Assembly (NCBI GenBank): GCA_002255955.1
Contig: NKIM01000020.1
Coordinates: 46,000-108,559 of the forward strand
Length of the DNA: 62,560 nucleotides
Source of the DNA: Burkholderiales bacterium PBB2
Lineage (GTDB): Bacteria; Pseudomonadota; Gammaproteobacteria; Burkholderiales; Burkholderiaceae_C
Reading direction: 5' to 3'
A model generated the notes under the pieces. That model had not been told where the DNA came from. It was given only the letters and a program-made list of their open reading frames with translations, and did not search any database. This document shows, one piece after another, positions 8,110-17,428 of this stretch (position 1 is its first letter; each line of letters begins with the position of its first letter). A program made the translations under genes and the position numbers.

Positions 8110-8958
8110 TCAGCGCCCCTGCGCCATGGCCATCAGCCGCGCCACCCGCTCCTCAGTGGCCGGATGGGTGCTGAACAGACCGGCCAAACCACCGCCGGAA
8201 AGCGGGTTCATGATCATCATCTGCGCCGTCTCGGGGTGGCGCTCGGCCGCTTCCATCGGCAGGCCTTGGGCAAAGCGATGGATCTTGTTCAAGGCCGAGG
8301 CCAGGGCCTGCGGGTCGCCGGAAATCTCGGCGCCGCCGCGGTCCGCCTCGAACTCACGGGCTCGGCTGATGGCCATCTGGATCAGGCCGGCCGCAATCGG
8401 TGCCAGGATCGACACCAGCAGGCCGACCAGCGGATTGCTCTGCCGGCCCTCGCTGTCGCGGCCGCCGAAGAACATGGCGAAATTGGCCAGCATGGAGATC
8501 GCACCGGCCATGGTAGCGCTGATGGTGCTGATCAAAATGTCGCGGTGCTTCACATGGGCCAGCTCGTGCGCCATCACGCCGCGCAGCTCGCGCTCGGACA
8601 AGACCCGCAAGATGCCCGTGGTCGCCGCGACGGCGGCATGCTCGGGGTTGCGGCCGGTGGCAAAGGCGTTGGGCGCGTCCTCGTCAATCAAGTAGACGCG
8701 CGGCATGGGCAGCTGAGCACGCTGGGCCAGCTCGCGCACCATGCCGTAGAACTGCGGCGCCGAGGTCTCGTCCACCTCGCGCGCGCTGTACATCTTCAGC
8801 ACCATCTGGTCAGAGAACCAGTAGCTGAAAAAGTTCATGCCCAGCGCCACCAGCAGCGCCAGCATCATGCCGGCCTGGCCACCGATCAGGCGCCCCAGGG
8901 CCATGAACAAGGCGGTGATGGCGGCCATCAGAATGGCGGTCTTCATCAGATTGAACAT
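8110..8958 (-). CDS. htpX: Zinc metalloprotease HtpX
   Basis: Inner-membrane M48 protease that helps degrade misfolded membrane proteins. It is 282 residues. Two N-terminal helices ([34 protein letters not shown]) are followed by [10 protein letters not shown] near residue 131, which supplies the HEXXH zinc ligands and catalytic Glu, two further helices ([40 protein letters not shown]), and EFEADRGG near 203 with the third zinc ligand. The C-terminus [13 protein letters not shown] is typical. It lies downstream of fmt on the same strand with an 82-base gap that holds a hairpin. Confidence 0.97.
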   Translation of the reverse strand: MFNLMKTAILMAAITALFMALGRLIGGQAGMMLALLVALGMNFFSYWFSDQMVLKMYSAREVDETSAPQFYGMVRELAQRAQLPMPRVYLIDEDAPNAFATGRNPEHAAVAATTGILRVLSERELRGVMAHELAHVKHRDILISTISATMAGAISMLANFAMFFGGRDSEGRQSNPLVGLLVSILAPIAAGLIQMAISRAREFEADRGGAEISGDPQALASALNKIHRFAQGLPMEAAERHPETAQMMIMNPLSGGGLAGLFSTHPATEERVARLMAMAQGR

Positions 8959-8998
8959 GGCAGCGGGCTCCTCGCGAGACTACGGTGGAAGCAGGCAC

Positions 8999-9020
8999 AT
9001 CGGGCCGAAAGGCCCGATTT
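8999..9020. other. GAAA-tetraloop hairpin between fmt and htpX
   Basis: A perfect 8-bp stem ATCGGGCC/GGCCCGAT closed by a GAAA loop lies 21 bases past the fmt stop. There is no T-tract on the minus strand, so it is not a standard terminator; it could protect the 3' end of the def-fmt transcript or be a processing site. Confidence 0.45.
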
Positions 9021-9040
9021 CAAGCAGATTCAGAACCGAC

Positions 9041-10069
9041 TCAGGCCGCGCTGCGCTCGAAACGCGCGCCCACGGCCACCGGCCGGGCCTGCAAAAAGGC
9101 CGCCGCCGGCAAGCGCTTGCCGCCGGCGCGCTGCAGCTCGGTCAGGCGCACGGCGCCCCGGCCGCAGGCGACGACGATGCCGGACTCATCCACCTGCAAG
9201 ACCTGACCCTCGGCGGCAAGGCCGTCCCCGCGCTCGCAGACTTCGGCGCGCCAGATCTTGAGCAACTCGCCGTCCAGCTGTGACGCCCCGCCCGGAAACG
9301 GATCGAAGGCGCGCAGGCGCCGGGCAATCTGGGCCGCATCTTGCTGCCAATCGATCTGCGCCTCGGCCTTCTCGATCTTGTGGGCATAGCAAACACCCTC
9401 GGCCGGCTGGGGCGTGGCCGTCAAGCCGCCGCAAGCGCCCAGCTCCAGGGCCTCGACGATCATGCGGCCGCCCAGGGCCGCCAGCTTGTCGTGCAGGCGG
9501 GCTGTGCTGTCTTCCGGTGCGATGGGCAGGCGCTCGATCAAGAGCATGTCACCCGTGTCCAGGCCGGCATCCATCTGCATGATGGTGATGCCGGTTTCGG
9601 CGTCACCGGCCTCGATGGCACGGTGGATGGGCGCGGCACCGCGCCAACGCGGCAGCACCGAGCCGTGGATGTTGAGGCAGCCGCGCAGGCCGGTGCTGCG
9701 GCCGGCGCCGGGCAGATCCAGCACCCATTGCGGCAGGATCAGACCGTAGGCGGCGACCACCATCACATCGGCGCGGGCGTCCAGCAAGGCCTGGCGGGCC
9801 GCCTCGGCGTCCTCCGGGAACTTGCCATCCAGGCGCAAGCTGCGCGGCTGGGCGACCGGGATGCCATGCTGCAGCGCCAGCTGCTTGACGGCCGAAGCCT
9901 GCAGCTTCATGCCACGGCCAGCGGGCCGGTCGGGCTGGGTCAGCACGAGAGGCACGTCAAACCCGGCCGCGATCAGGGCCGCCAGGGCGGTGGCCGCAAA
10001 CTCCGGCGTGCCCGCGAACACGACCCGTGGGCCGCCCGAACGCGAAGCCGACACAGCAGCGCCGGCCAT
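9041..10069 (-). CDS. fmt: Methionyl-tRNA formyltransferase
   Basis: Formylates initiator Met-tRNA using 10-formyltetrahydrofolate. It is 342 residues. [12 protein letters not shown] opens the Rossmann domain, [20 protein letters not shown] near residue 130-150 carries the catalytic Asn and His, and [17 protein letters not shown] follows. The C-terminal tRNA-binding domain ([18 protein letters not shown]) is intact. A longer N-terminus ([14 protein letters not shown]) than usual precedes the core. Its ATG overlaps the def stop (ATGA), showing coupling with peptide deformylase, which removes the formyl group later. Confidence 0.97.
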   Translation of the reverse strand: MAGAAVSASRSGGPRVVFAGTPEFAATALAALIAAGFDVPLVLTQPDRPAGRGMKLQASAVKQLALQHGIPVAQPRSLRLDGKFPEDAEAARQALLDARADVMVVAAYGLILPQWVLDLPGAGRSTGLRGCLNIHGSVLPRWRGAAPIHRAIEAGDAETGITIMQMDAGLDTGDMLLIERLPIAPEDSTARLHDKLAALGGRMIVEALELGACGGLTATPQPAEGVCYAHKIEKAEAQIDWQQDAAQIARRLRAFDPFPGGASQLDGELLKIWRAEVCERGDGLAAEGQVLQVDESGIVVACGRGAVRLTELQRAGGKRLPAAAFLQARPVAVGARFERSAA

Positions 10070-10587
10070 CAGCGGCGGCGCCCTTCTTCTTCGCGGGCCT
10101 TCTTGACCAGCTTGGTCTTGATGCGCTCGCGCTTGAGCGGGCTCAGGTATTCGACGAAGACCTTGCCCATCAGGTGGTCCAGCTCATGCTGCACGCAGAC
10201 GGCCAGCAGGCCCTCGGCCTTGAACTCGTAGCTCTGGCCCTCGCGGTTGAGCGCGCGCACGGTGACGCGGGAATGGCGCGGCACCTTGTCATAGATCTGC
10301 GGCACCGAGAGGCAGCCTTCTTCACCCTCGGTGAACTCGGCGCTGGTCTCGATGATTTCGGGGTTGATCAGCACGCGCGGCTCGTTGCGCTCTTCGGAGG
10401 TGTCGATCACCACCACGCGCTCGTGCACATCGACCTGGCTGGCGGCCAAACCCACGCCTTCAGCGGCATACATGGTTTCCAGCATGTCATCGACGAGCTG
10501 GCGGATGCGCTCATCTACCGCCGCGACCGGCTTGGCCACGGTGTGCAAACGAGGATCGGGGTAACGCAGAATGTTCAGTTTCGCCAT
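10069..10587 (-). CDS. def: Peptide deformylase
   Basis: Removes the formyl group from the N-terminal Met of nascent proteins. It is 172 residues with the three family motifs: GVGLAASQV near residue 46-54, EGCLSVP near 91-97 (metal-binding Cys) and QHELDHLMG near 133-141 (the HEXXH metal site). The start ATG at 10587 gives [14 protein letters not shown]. First gene of the def-fmt unit, divergent from the LysM gene across a 245-base region that should contain both promoters. Confidence 0.98.
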   Translation of the reverse strand: MAKLNILRYPDPRLHTVAKPVAAVDERIRQLVDDMLETMYAAEGVGLAASQVDVHERVVVIDTSEERNEPRVLINPEIIETSAEFTEGEEGCLSVPQIYDKVPRHSRVTVRALNREGQSYEFKAEGLLAVCVQHELDHLMGKVFVEYLSPLKRERIKTKLVKKAREEEGRRR

Positions 10588-10832
10588 GAGCTTGCGTGTG
10601 TGGACTCAGCACAACGCCTGTTTGTAAGAGCTTGCAAGAGGGCAAAAGCGCCCGCTTTGTTCGTTGCGACGCCCTGTTTTTGGGGGCAGAATCGTCGCGG
10701 CCTGGGGGGATTTTCGCTGAATTGGCGCCGCTGGTCCGAGGCCGCGGCAAAGCACCCCGTGCGATGGCTTGAAAAAAAGACCCCGAAGTCTGTCCAACCC
10801 ACCCGCAGCCGGTCTGCGGTAGAGAGTGCTCG

Positions 10833-12035
10833 ATGCCTGTTTGTGAATCGCTGATGTCCGCCCGGCCCGCCCAAAACACCGCCCTGTTTGTGAAGAACCT
10901 GCTGCTGGCGGCCAGCTTGTCGGCCCTCAGCCTGGGCGCCGCCGCGCAAACAAGCAGCCTGCCCATCACCGGACAACAACGCGCCACTGCCGACCGCGTG
11001 GCCCAGGCCGGCGTGCCGCTGAGCGAGCTGGCCGCCGACGCCCCCGACTCCCACACCGTCAAGGCCGGCGACACGCTCTGGGACATCTCCAAGCTGTTCC
11101 TCAAAAGCCCCTGGCGCTGGCCCGAGCTCTGGGGCATGAACCGCGACCAGATCAGCAACCCGCACCTGATCTATCCCGGCCAGGTGCTGGTCTTGGTCAA
11201 GGTGGACGGCCGTGCCCGCCTGCAACTGGCTCAGCCGGTGGGCAGCGGCACCAGCGGCGACACCGTCAAGCTCTCGCCGCGCGTGCGCAGCTCGGGCGTG
11301 GACGACGGCTCCATCAGCGCCATTGCCCTGAACCTGATCGAGCCCTTCCTCAACGACGCCGTGGTCTTCGACAGCGATGAGCTGGCCAAGGCGCCTCGCA
11401 TCGTTGCCACGCCGGAAAGCCGCGTGCTGCTGACCCGCGGCGACCTGGCCTACGCCCGCGGCGACCTGAGCCAGGCCACCGACTACCGCGTGTTCCGCAA
11501 CACCCGCCCGCTGCTGGACCCCAGCACCAAGGAACTGCTCGGTTATGAAGCGCCCTACCTCGGCACCGCCGAGCTGACCCGCCCCGGCCAGACCACGCAG
11601 CTGCCCGATGGCAAGAGCGAAATCGTGCCGGCCACCCTGACCATCAAGTCGGTGCGCCAGGAAATTGGCGTCGGCGACCGCCTGGCCCCGGTGCCACAGC
11701 GCAGCTTCTCGCGCTATGTGCCGCATGCGCCGGCCCAGCCCATGTCGGGCCAGATCGTCTCGATCTACGGCGATGGCCTGAATGCCGGCCAGAACCAGAT
11801 CGTGGCCCTGAACCGAGGCGCCCGCGACGGCATGGAGCGCGGCCATGTGCTGGCCCTGTGGCAGCAAGGCCGGCGCATGGTGGACCGCAGTGGCGGCCAG
11901 CGCGAAGAGATCAAGCTGCCCGACGAGCGCCACGGCGTGCTCTTTGTGTTCCAGGTCTACGCCCGCGTGTCCTACGCCCTGATCATCTCGGTCAAGGACC
12001 CCGTCAAGGCCGGCGATCGTTTCACCCAGCCCTGA
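10833..12035 (+). CDS. Secreted LysM domain protein
   Basis: Periplasmic or cell-wall-associated protein of ~400 residues. A signal peptide (NLLLAASLSALSLGAAAQ) is followed by a LysM peptidoglycan-binding domain at about residues 73-121 (HTVKAGDTLWDISKLFL, then NPHLIYPGQVLVLV) and a ~270-residue beta-rich region with no motif that I recognise. ATG 10833 has a GTAGAGAG purine tract upstream; ATG 10854 is an alternative but has no binding site. In Burkholderiales a LysM protein of this kind is commonly found between def/fmt and dprA. Role in cell-wall binding is from the family, not shown here. Confidence 0.87.
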   Translation: MPVCESLMSARPAQNTALFVKNLLLAASLSALSLGAAAQTSSLPITGQQRATADRVAQAGVPLSELAADAPDSHTVKAGDTLWDISKLFLKSPWRWPELWGMNRDQISNPHLIYPGQVLVLVKVDGRARLQLAQPVGSGTSGDTVKLSPRVRSSGVDDGSISAIALNLIEPFLNDAVVFDSDELAKAPRIVATPESRVLLTRGDLAYARGDLSQATDYRVFRNTRPLLDPSTKELLGYEAPYLGTAELTRPGQTTQLPDGKSEIVPATLTIKSVRQEIGVGDRLAPVPQRSFSRYVPHAPAQPMSGQIVSIYGDGLNAGQNQIVALNRGARDGMERGHVLALWQQGRRMVDRSGGQREEIKLPDERHGVLFVFQVYARVSYALIISVKDPVKAGDRFTQP

Positions 12036-12059
12036 GGACGGCCACGCGGTCGCCAAGCC

Positions 12060-13190
12060 ATGTGGGACCGCGATGAACTGGGCGCCTGGCTGCGCCTGCT
12101 GGAAAGCCCTGGCATCGGCCTCGACACCGCGCGCCGCCTGCTGCTGAGCCTGGGCTCGCCGCAAGCGGTGTTCGATCTGCCGGGTGCCGCCTGGCAGGAC
12201 CTTCTGACCGCCAAGCAGCGCGAGAACTTAAGCCGCCCGCCCGAGCACCTGGACGCGGCACTGGACGGCACCTGGGCCTGGCTGCAGGCCGACCCCTCGC
12301 ACCAGATTCTGCTGCTCGGCGATGCCGACTACCCGCCACAGCTGATGGCCACGGCCGACCCGCCGCTGCTGCTCTATCTGCAGGGCCGGCGCGAGCTGCT
12401 GCGCTCGCCTTGCCTGGCCGTGGTGGGCAGCCGCAACCCGACAGCGCAAGGCCGGGACAATGCCCGCGCCTTTGCCCGCGAACTGGCCCAGGCCGGCTTG
12501 TGCATCACCTCGGGCCTGGCCCTGGGCGTGGACGGCGCCGCGCATCAGGGCGCTTTGGCCGCCGGTGGCGCCACCATCGCGGTGATGGGGACCGGCTTTG
12601 ACCAGATCTACCCGCGCCGGCACCAAGCGCTGGCCGCGCAGATCAGCGAGCAAGGCCTGATCCTGAGCGAGTACACCTGGGGCATGCCGGGCCTGGCCAG
12701 CAACTTCCCGCGCCGCAACCGCCTGATCGCTGGCCTGAGCCTGGGCACCTTGGTGGTGGAAGCCGCCCTGCCCTCGGGTTCGCTGATCACGGCCCGGCTG
12801 GCCAGCGAGGCGGGCCGCGAGGTGTTCGCCATCCCGGGCTCGATTCACTCACCCATGAGCCGAGGCTGCCACGCCTTGATCCGCCAGGGCGCCAAGCTGG
12901 TGGAAACCGCCCAGGACGTGCTGGAAGAGCTGCCGCCCGGCAGTTGGCCGGGCAGCCCGGTGGCGACCAGCAGCAGCCAGGCTTCAGCGCCCGCCGAGGC
13001 GCTGGATTGCAGCCCGGCCCAGCGCCAGGTCCTGGAGCTGATGGGCTTCGACCCCATCGGCCTCGATGCCCTGCAGGCACGCGGCGGCTGGCCAGTGGCC
13101 GAGCTCAGTGCTCACCTGCTGGAACTGGAGCTCAACGGCGCGATCGGCCGCCTGCCGGGGCAGCAATTCCAGCGCCGCGGCGGGGCTTGA
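12060..13190 (+). CDS. dprA: DNA processing protein DprA
   Basis: Loads RecA onto incoming single-stranded DNA during natural transformation. It is 376 residues: an N-terminal helix-hairpin-like region (LLESPGIGLDTARRLLLSLG), then the Rossmann-type DprA domain with VVGSRNPTAQG near residue 121, TSGLALGVDGAAHQGAL near 150, GTGFDQIYPRRH near 180 and NFPRRNRLIAGLS near 220, and a C-terminal winged-helix-like DML1 segment. It begins 24 bases after the LysM gene stop. Competence genes other than this one are not in the window. Confidence 0.96.
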   Translation: MWDRDELGAWLRLLESPGIGLDTARRLLLSLGSPQAVFDLPGAAWQDLLTAKQRENLSRPPEHLDAALDGTWAWLQADPSHQILLLGDADYPPQLMATADPPLLLYLQGRRELLRSPCLAVVGSRNPTAQGRDNARAFARELAQAGLCITSGLALGVDGAAHQGALAAGGATIAVMGTGFDQIYPRRHQALAAQISEQGLILSEYTWGMPGLASNFPRRNRLIAGLSLGTLVVEAALPSGSLITARLASEAGREVFAIPGSIHSPMSRGCHALIRQGAKLVETAQDVLEELPPGSWPGSPVATSSSQASAPAEALDCSPAQRQVLELMGFDPIGLDALQARGGWPVAELSAHLLELELNGAIGRLPGQQFQRRGGA

Positions 13191-13307
13191 GGCCGGCGCG
13201 CCGCCTTCGCTCGGAAACGCAGTTTGGGGTCTTGAGACGGGCTTTTCCGGCCTGTTTGGCCGGTTTCTCGCCCCATTCCGTCGGAGGCCCTGGGTTATAG
13301 TCAGCCC

Positions 13308-13760
13308 ATGTTTGACGTCCTGGTCTACCTCTACGAAACCTACTGGCGGCCGGACGCCTGCCCGGATCATGCCCAGCTGACTCGCAAATTGTCGGCCGTG
13401 GGCTTTGAGACGGACGAAATCCAGGAAGCCCTGTCCTGGCTGGATGGCTTGGCCAGCGCGGCCACCTCCTTCCAGGGCCAGCAAGGCGTCGACAGTCTGC
13501 GTGTGTACTCCACCGCCGAGCTGGACCACCTGGGCGAGCCCTCGGTCGGCTTCATCACCTTCCTCGCCTCGGCCGGCGTGCTGCGCCCGCCCATGCGTGA
13601 GATGGTGATCGACCGCGCCATGGCCATCTCCGGTGGCCCCATGGACCTCGAAGACCTGAAGATCATCGTGCTGATGGTGTTCTGGAGCCTGGGCGAAGAG
13701 CCCGACGCGCTGATCCTGGACGAACTCTTCGTCGCCCCGGAAGACCGGCTGATCCACTAG
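13308..13760 (+). CDS. smg: Smg / DUF494 family protein
   Basis: A 150-residue protein of the DUF494 (Smg) family, which is found next to dprA and topA in many proteobacteria; its biochemical role is unknown. The start MFDVLVYLYETY and the middle SLRVYSTAELDHLGEPSVGFITFLASAGVLRPPMRE are characteristic, as is the acidic C-terminus EEPDALILDELF. It lies 117 bases after dprA and is followed by a terminator. The topA gene that commonly follows is absent here, replaced by a convergent DUF1631 gene. Confidence 0.93.
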   Translation: MFDVLVYLYETYWRPDACPDHAQLTRKLSAVGFETDEIQEALSWLDGLASAATSFQGQQGVDSLRVYSTAELDHLGEPSVGFITFLASAGVLRPPMREMVIDRAMAISGGPMDLEDLKIIVLMVFWSLGEEPDALILDELFVAPEDRLIH

Positions 13761-13792
13761 GCCTGCCGCGCAATGCGGCGCGCATAAACGAC

Positions 13793-13818
13793 AAGGGCTG
13801 CTGAGGCAGCCCTTTTGT
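13793..13818 (+). terminator. Terminator after smg
   Basis: AAGGGCTGC/GCAGCCCTT stem with a TGAG loop followed by TTTGTTTG. The symmetry also gives a weaker stop for the convergent gene on the minus strand. Confidence 0.8.
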
Positions 13819-13848
13819 TTGCCCGCTTTTGCCGGCCTTCGCGTCTGC

Positions 13849-16335
13849 TCAGTTCAGCAGACGCGAGGGATCGACATCCAGCTTGGCCAAGGCATTGCGT
13901 GTCGCGCGCACGGTCAGGGCCTCGTCCTGCGCCGGGCGCAGCAGGCCGGCCTGCAGGAACGCCGCCAGGCGGTTGAGCGGGAACAGCACGCCACGGCCGG
14001 TCGGCGTGACGAACAGCGTCATGTGGCGGCGGTTGCCACGCCAGGCCAGCTGCACCGCTTCATTGCGGCCGCGGTAGTCCAACATGAACCAGCCACCAAC
14101 CTGCAACTCACGGGCCCAGGCCAGCATGGCCGGGGTCGGCGCCGAGCCACCTTCGGCCACCACCTCCATGCCCTCGGCCTCGTGGCCGGACAGGTCGCGC
14201 ACCAGCAACTCGCTGATGTCGGACTCCTCGCCGTCCTCGGGCAGCATGGTTTCCAGCGTTTCCAGCTGGTCCATCAGCTCGTCCAGGCGCTCACGCGGGA
14301 TGGCGGCGGTCTTGGCGGTGAAGGCCGCGGCCAGGGCATTGTTCAGGCCGCGGATGTGCTCGTCCTGCTTGTCCACGGACAAACCGGCCTGGCCCATGCC
14401 GTCGCGCAGGGTCTTGAGCAGGGGCGGCAGGCGGCGGATCACCTCGGCACGCTCCTCGCGCGAGACCTTGGCGCTGGCCGACCAGATCAGATCGGCCGCC
14501 GCGCGCTTCATCTGCTTGGTGTTGTCGGACTGAGCGCCGGTGCGCACCGCGGTCACAGCCAACACATCGGCCCAAATGTGGAACAGGAACTCGCGCACGC
14601 CGTCCTGCACCGGCACCTCGTTGAGCATCTTGCGCAGCTCGATGGTGTACTGGATGGCCAGGGTCTCGCGCTGCTCGACCTGCTGGGCCAGGGACACGCC
14701 GTGGCGGGTGGTCTGGTTCTCGTTCTTGAAGTAGTTGTCGAGGAACTTCTCGAACTCGGTCAGCACGGTCTGGAAGACACGGCGGCCGGTGTCCGGGTAG
14801 GCCTCGACCACCTGCACCACGCGCTTGATCTCGCGCTCCAGCGGATCGCCCGCGGCGCCACTGGTGCCGGTATTGCCACTGAAGCCCATGACGCAGGCGC
14901 CCATGCGGTCGATCAGCTGGCGCGCCGGGTGGTCGGTGGTGGCGAAGAAATCAGGCTCGCTGACGGCGACGCGCAGCACCGGCATCTGCAGGCGAGCGAA
15001 CCACACCCGCACAGAGGCCGGAATATGCTCTTCCATCAGGATGCTCTGGAACATCATGGCCACCAGCTCGATGGTGGCGCGCTCGGCCGGCGTGTCGGCG
15101 GCCTGCTTGAGCACCGACTTGAAAGCCTGGTTGCGGGTCTTGATCTCTTCCAGCAGCTGCGGCGCCGCCACGGGCTGGCCGTCGGAATGGACGGACTCGC
15201 GCTGCAGGGATTCCTGCGCATGCTTGATGGCCGCGCTCAAACGCGGCGCTGCCGGCCGCGAGGGCGGGAAGGGTTGGGCCTCGACCTGAGTCGGCGCCAT
15301 GGCCGGATCAGAAACACGGGTGGCCGCGCCGGACTGGCTGGCCGAGGCTGCCCCAGCCGGCGCCCCGGACTGCAGCGCCGCGGCCGCACCCATGCGGGTG
15401 GCGCCCATGCGCGTGGCTGAGGACTCAGCCATGGCGGTGGCGCTGAAAGCCGGCACCTGGCGACCGACGATTTTCTGCAGCAGTTGCAAGACCTCTTCGG
15501 CCTGGCTGCTGGCGGGGCTGCGCACCGGCGCTTGGCTGGCTTCGGGCAGGCCCGAGGAGCCGCGAATCTGCGGCGTTCGCGCGGCCGCACCGAACTGGGT
15601 GCCACCGTAGGGCACACCGGCGCCGGGCACATAGGCTGTGGCGGCGGGCACCGGGCTGTTGTCGGCGCTGCGGCGAATGAAGGGGCGCAGGTCCACCTCG
15701 GGCAAGACCTGCTGCGAAACCAGCCAGCGGTTGGTCTCGTGATAACACTCAACCAAGAGCTGGGAAAACTCCTCGTGCAAGGTGCTGCGCAGCATCTGCC
15801 AGTCGGAGGTGGCCAGGCCGCTGCGCATCCAGGCATCCATCACCAGCTTGGCAACAACATTGGCGCGCAGCAAATCCTGCGCGGGCAGATCGTCCTGCTT
15901 CTCCAGCACCTGCATGCGGGTGCGCAGATCGGTGAACTCCCAGGTCGCCTTGTCCATCATGGCCAGGGCGAGGCGGGAGCTGGTGATCTCGCGCTCGATG
16001 GTGTCGTCGTCGACCAGGGACATGGCCGGCGGAGCTGCCGCCACTGAGGACGCGGCCGAAGAGGCCGACGTGGCGGGGGCATCGATGATGCCGTAGACCG
16101 CTGCATGGCGCAGGCCGCTGATCACGCCCGACACCCAGGCAGGGCCGTGGCGGTTCCAGGACTGCACGCCGTCACGTCGCGCCACCATCACCGCGTATTC
16201 GGCAGTCTGAAGCAGCAGCTGGGCGGCAGCCTCGTTGAGCACCTTGCCGAGGGCCGAGATGCCGCGCACCAGGGACTCGATATAGATGCGCCGCGCCTGA
16301 GAGGCCAAGGCCTGATTGCGGGCGGCTGCGCTCAT
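13849..16335 (-). CDS. DUF1631 family protein
   Basis: A large, probably cytoplasmic protein of 828 residues matching the DUF1631 family found mainly in beta- and gammaproteobacteria; function unknown. The N-terminal ~190 residues are helical (ARRIYIESLVRGISALGKVLNEA and DDDTIEREITSSRLALAMMDKA), followed by an Ala/Ser/Pro-rich low-complexity linker about residues 270-390, then the long helical core with VELVAMMFQSILMEEHIPASVRVWFARLQMPVLRVA, and a ~90-residue C-terminal beta domain (LQVGGWFMLDYRG, GVLFPLNRLAAFL). The start ATG at 16335 (MSAAARNQAL) is 38 bases after secF; it may be the last gene of the sec operon. Some databases call the family thymidine phosphorylase, which the sequence does not support. 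Confidence 0.87.
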   Translation of the reverse strand: MSAAARNQALASQARRIYIESLVRGISALGKVLNEAAAQLLLQTAEYAVMVARRDGVQSWNRHGPAWVSGVISGLRHAAVYGIIDAPATSASSAASSVAAAPPAMSLVDDDTIEREITSSRLALAMMDKATWEFTDLRTRMQVLEKQDDLPAQDLLRANVVAKLVMDAWMRSGLATSDWQMLRSTLHEEFSQLLVECYHETNRWLVSQQVLPEVDLRPFIRRSADNSPVPAATAYVPGAGVPYGGTQFGAAARTPQIRGSSGLPEASQAPVRSPASSQAEEVLQLLQKIVGRQVPAFSATAMAESSATRMGATRMGAAAALQSGAPAGAASASQSGAATRVSDPAMAPTQVEAQPFPPSRPAAPRLSAAIKHAQESLQRESVHSDGQPVAAPQLLEEIKTRNQAFKSVLKQAADTPAERATIELVAMMFQSILMEEHIPASVRVWFARLQMPVLRVAVSEPDFFATTDHPARQLIDRMGACVMGFSGNTGTSGAAGDPLEREIKRVVQVVEAYPDTGRRVFQTVLTEFEKFLDNYFKNENQTTRHGVSLAQQVEQRETLAIQYTIELRKMLNEVPVQDGVREFLFHIWADVLAVTAVRTGAQSDNTKQMKRAAADLIWSASAKVSREERAEVIRRLPPLLKTLRDGMGQAGLSVDKQDEHIRGLNNALAAAFTAKTAAIPRERLDELMDQLETLETMLPEDGEESDISELLVRDLSGHEAEGMEVVAEGGSAPTPAMLAWARELQVGGWFMLDYRGRNEAVQLAWRGNRRHMTLFVTPTGRGVLFPLNRLAAFLQAGLLRPAQDEALTVRATRNALAKLDVDPSRLLN

Positions 16336-16373
16336 GAGAATTCGTGGATCATGCTGAGTGGTTTTCGGCCACT

Positions 16374-17408
16374 CTACACCACGGCTCCGGCGTTTGGATC
16401 GTCCGGATCTTCCTTGTTGATGGGCGTCTTCACCAGATCTTCGCGCTTGACACCAAGCCACATGGCGATCGCCGCAGCCACGAAGACCGAGGAGTAGATG
16501 CCGAACAAGATGCCGATGGTCAGCGCCACCGCGAAGTAATGCAGGGTCGGGCCGCCGAAGATCAGCATGGACAGCACCATCAGCTGGGTCGAGCCGTGGG
16601 TGATGATGGTGCGGCTCATGGTGCTGGTGATGGCGTGGTCGATGACCTCGTGCGTGTTCATCTTGCGGAATTTGCGGAAGGCTTCGCGCACCCGGTCGAA
16701 AATCACCACCGACTCGTTCACCGAGTAGCCCAGCACGGCCAGGATGGCGGCCAGCACGGCCAACGAGAACTCCCACTGGAAGTAGGCGAAGAAGCCCAGG
16801 ATGATGACCACGTCGTGCAGGTTGGCGATGATGCCGGCCACGGCGAACTTCCATTCGAAGCGGAAGGCCAGGTAGATCATGATGCCGATCACGGTCATGC
16901 CCAGGGCCAGGCCTGCGTCATGCGCCAGCTCTTCACCGACGGCCGGACCGACCACTTCGCTGCGCGAGAGCTTCACCGGCTCGGCGCCGGCTTCGGTCAG
17001 GCAGACCTGCTTGCTGATGGCTTCGCCCTTTTCGCTGACAGTCTGGCGCTGGCTGATGGTGCCGGACTCGGCCTTGCACAGCTCGGCAAACACACGGCCG
17101 ACCAGCTCGGTCTGCTTGATGTCGCCCCGCACGGGCAGGCGCAGCATCACGTCATGCGAGCTGCCGAAGGGCTGCACGGTGACTTCACCGAGGTTCAGCT
17201 GCTCGACCACGTGGCGGGTCTTGTTGATCTCGGCCGTCTTGGCGTACTCGATCTCCATCACGGTGCCACCAGTGAATTCGATCGAGAAGTTCAGGCTGCG
17301 CGTGACCAGAAAGAACACGGCCGCGGCAAAGGTCAGAAAGGAGATGACGTTGAAGATCAACGCATGCTTCATCAGCGGGAGATCCCGCTTGATACGGAAC
17401 AGTTCCAT
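16374..17408 (-). CDS. secF: Protein translocase subunit SecF
   Basis: Inner-membrane RND-family subunit that uses proton motive force with SecD to help pull proteins through SecYEG. It is 344 residues. It has a first helix (ALIFNVISFLTFAAAVFFLV), the SIEFTGGTVMEIEY entry to the periplasmic P1-like domain, and five further helices that include GIMIYLAFRFEW and the conserved GYSVNESVVIFDRVREAFRK, ending in an acidic NKEDPDDPN tail. The periplasmic loop has a ~30-residue Ser/Gln/Glu-rich insertion with two Cys (LCKAESG, QVCLTEAG) relative to a minimal SecF. It is 20 bases downstream of secD. Confidence 0.97.
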   Translation of the reverse strand: MELFRIKRDLPLMKHALIFNVISFLTFAAAVFFLVTRSLNFSIEFTGGTVMEIEYAKTAEINKTRHVVEQLNLGEVTVQPFGSSHDVMLRLPVRGDIKQTELVGRVFAELCKAESGTISQRQTVSEKGEAISKQVCLTEAGAEPVKLSRSEVVGPAVGEELAHDAGLALGMTVIGIMIYLAFRFEWKFAVAGIIANLHDVVIILGFFAYFQWEFSLAVLAAILAVLGYSVNESVVIFDRVREAFRKFRKMNTHEVIDHAITSTMSRTIITHGSTQLMVLSMLIFGGPTLHYFAVALTIGILFGIYSSVFVAAAIAMWLGVKREDLVKTPINKEDPDDPNAGAVV

Positions 17409-17428
17409 GATTCGAGGCTTTCTTGGTC

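Noticed and set aside
8999-9020. Terminator between fmt and htpX
   Set aside because: A perfect stem with a GAAA loop, but no T-tract on the minus strand; listed only as a hairpin.
13819-15420. A 533-codon plus-strand frame antisense to the DUF1631 gene
   Set aside because: Low-complexity translation with no motif; the minus-strand gene explains the region.
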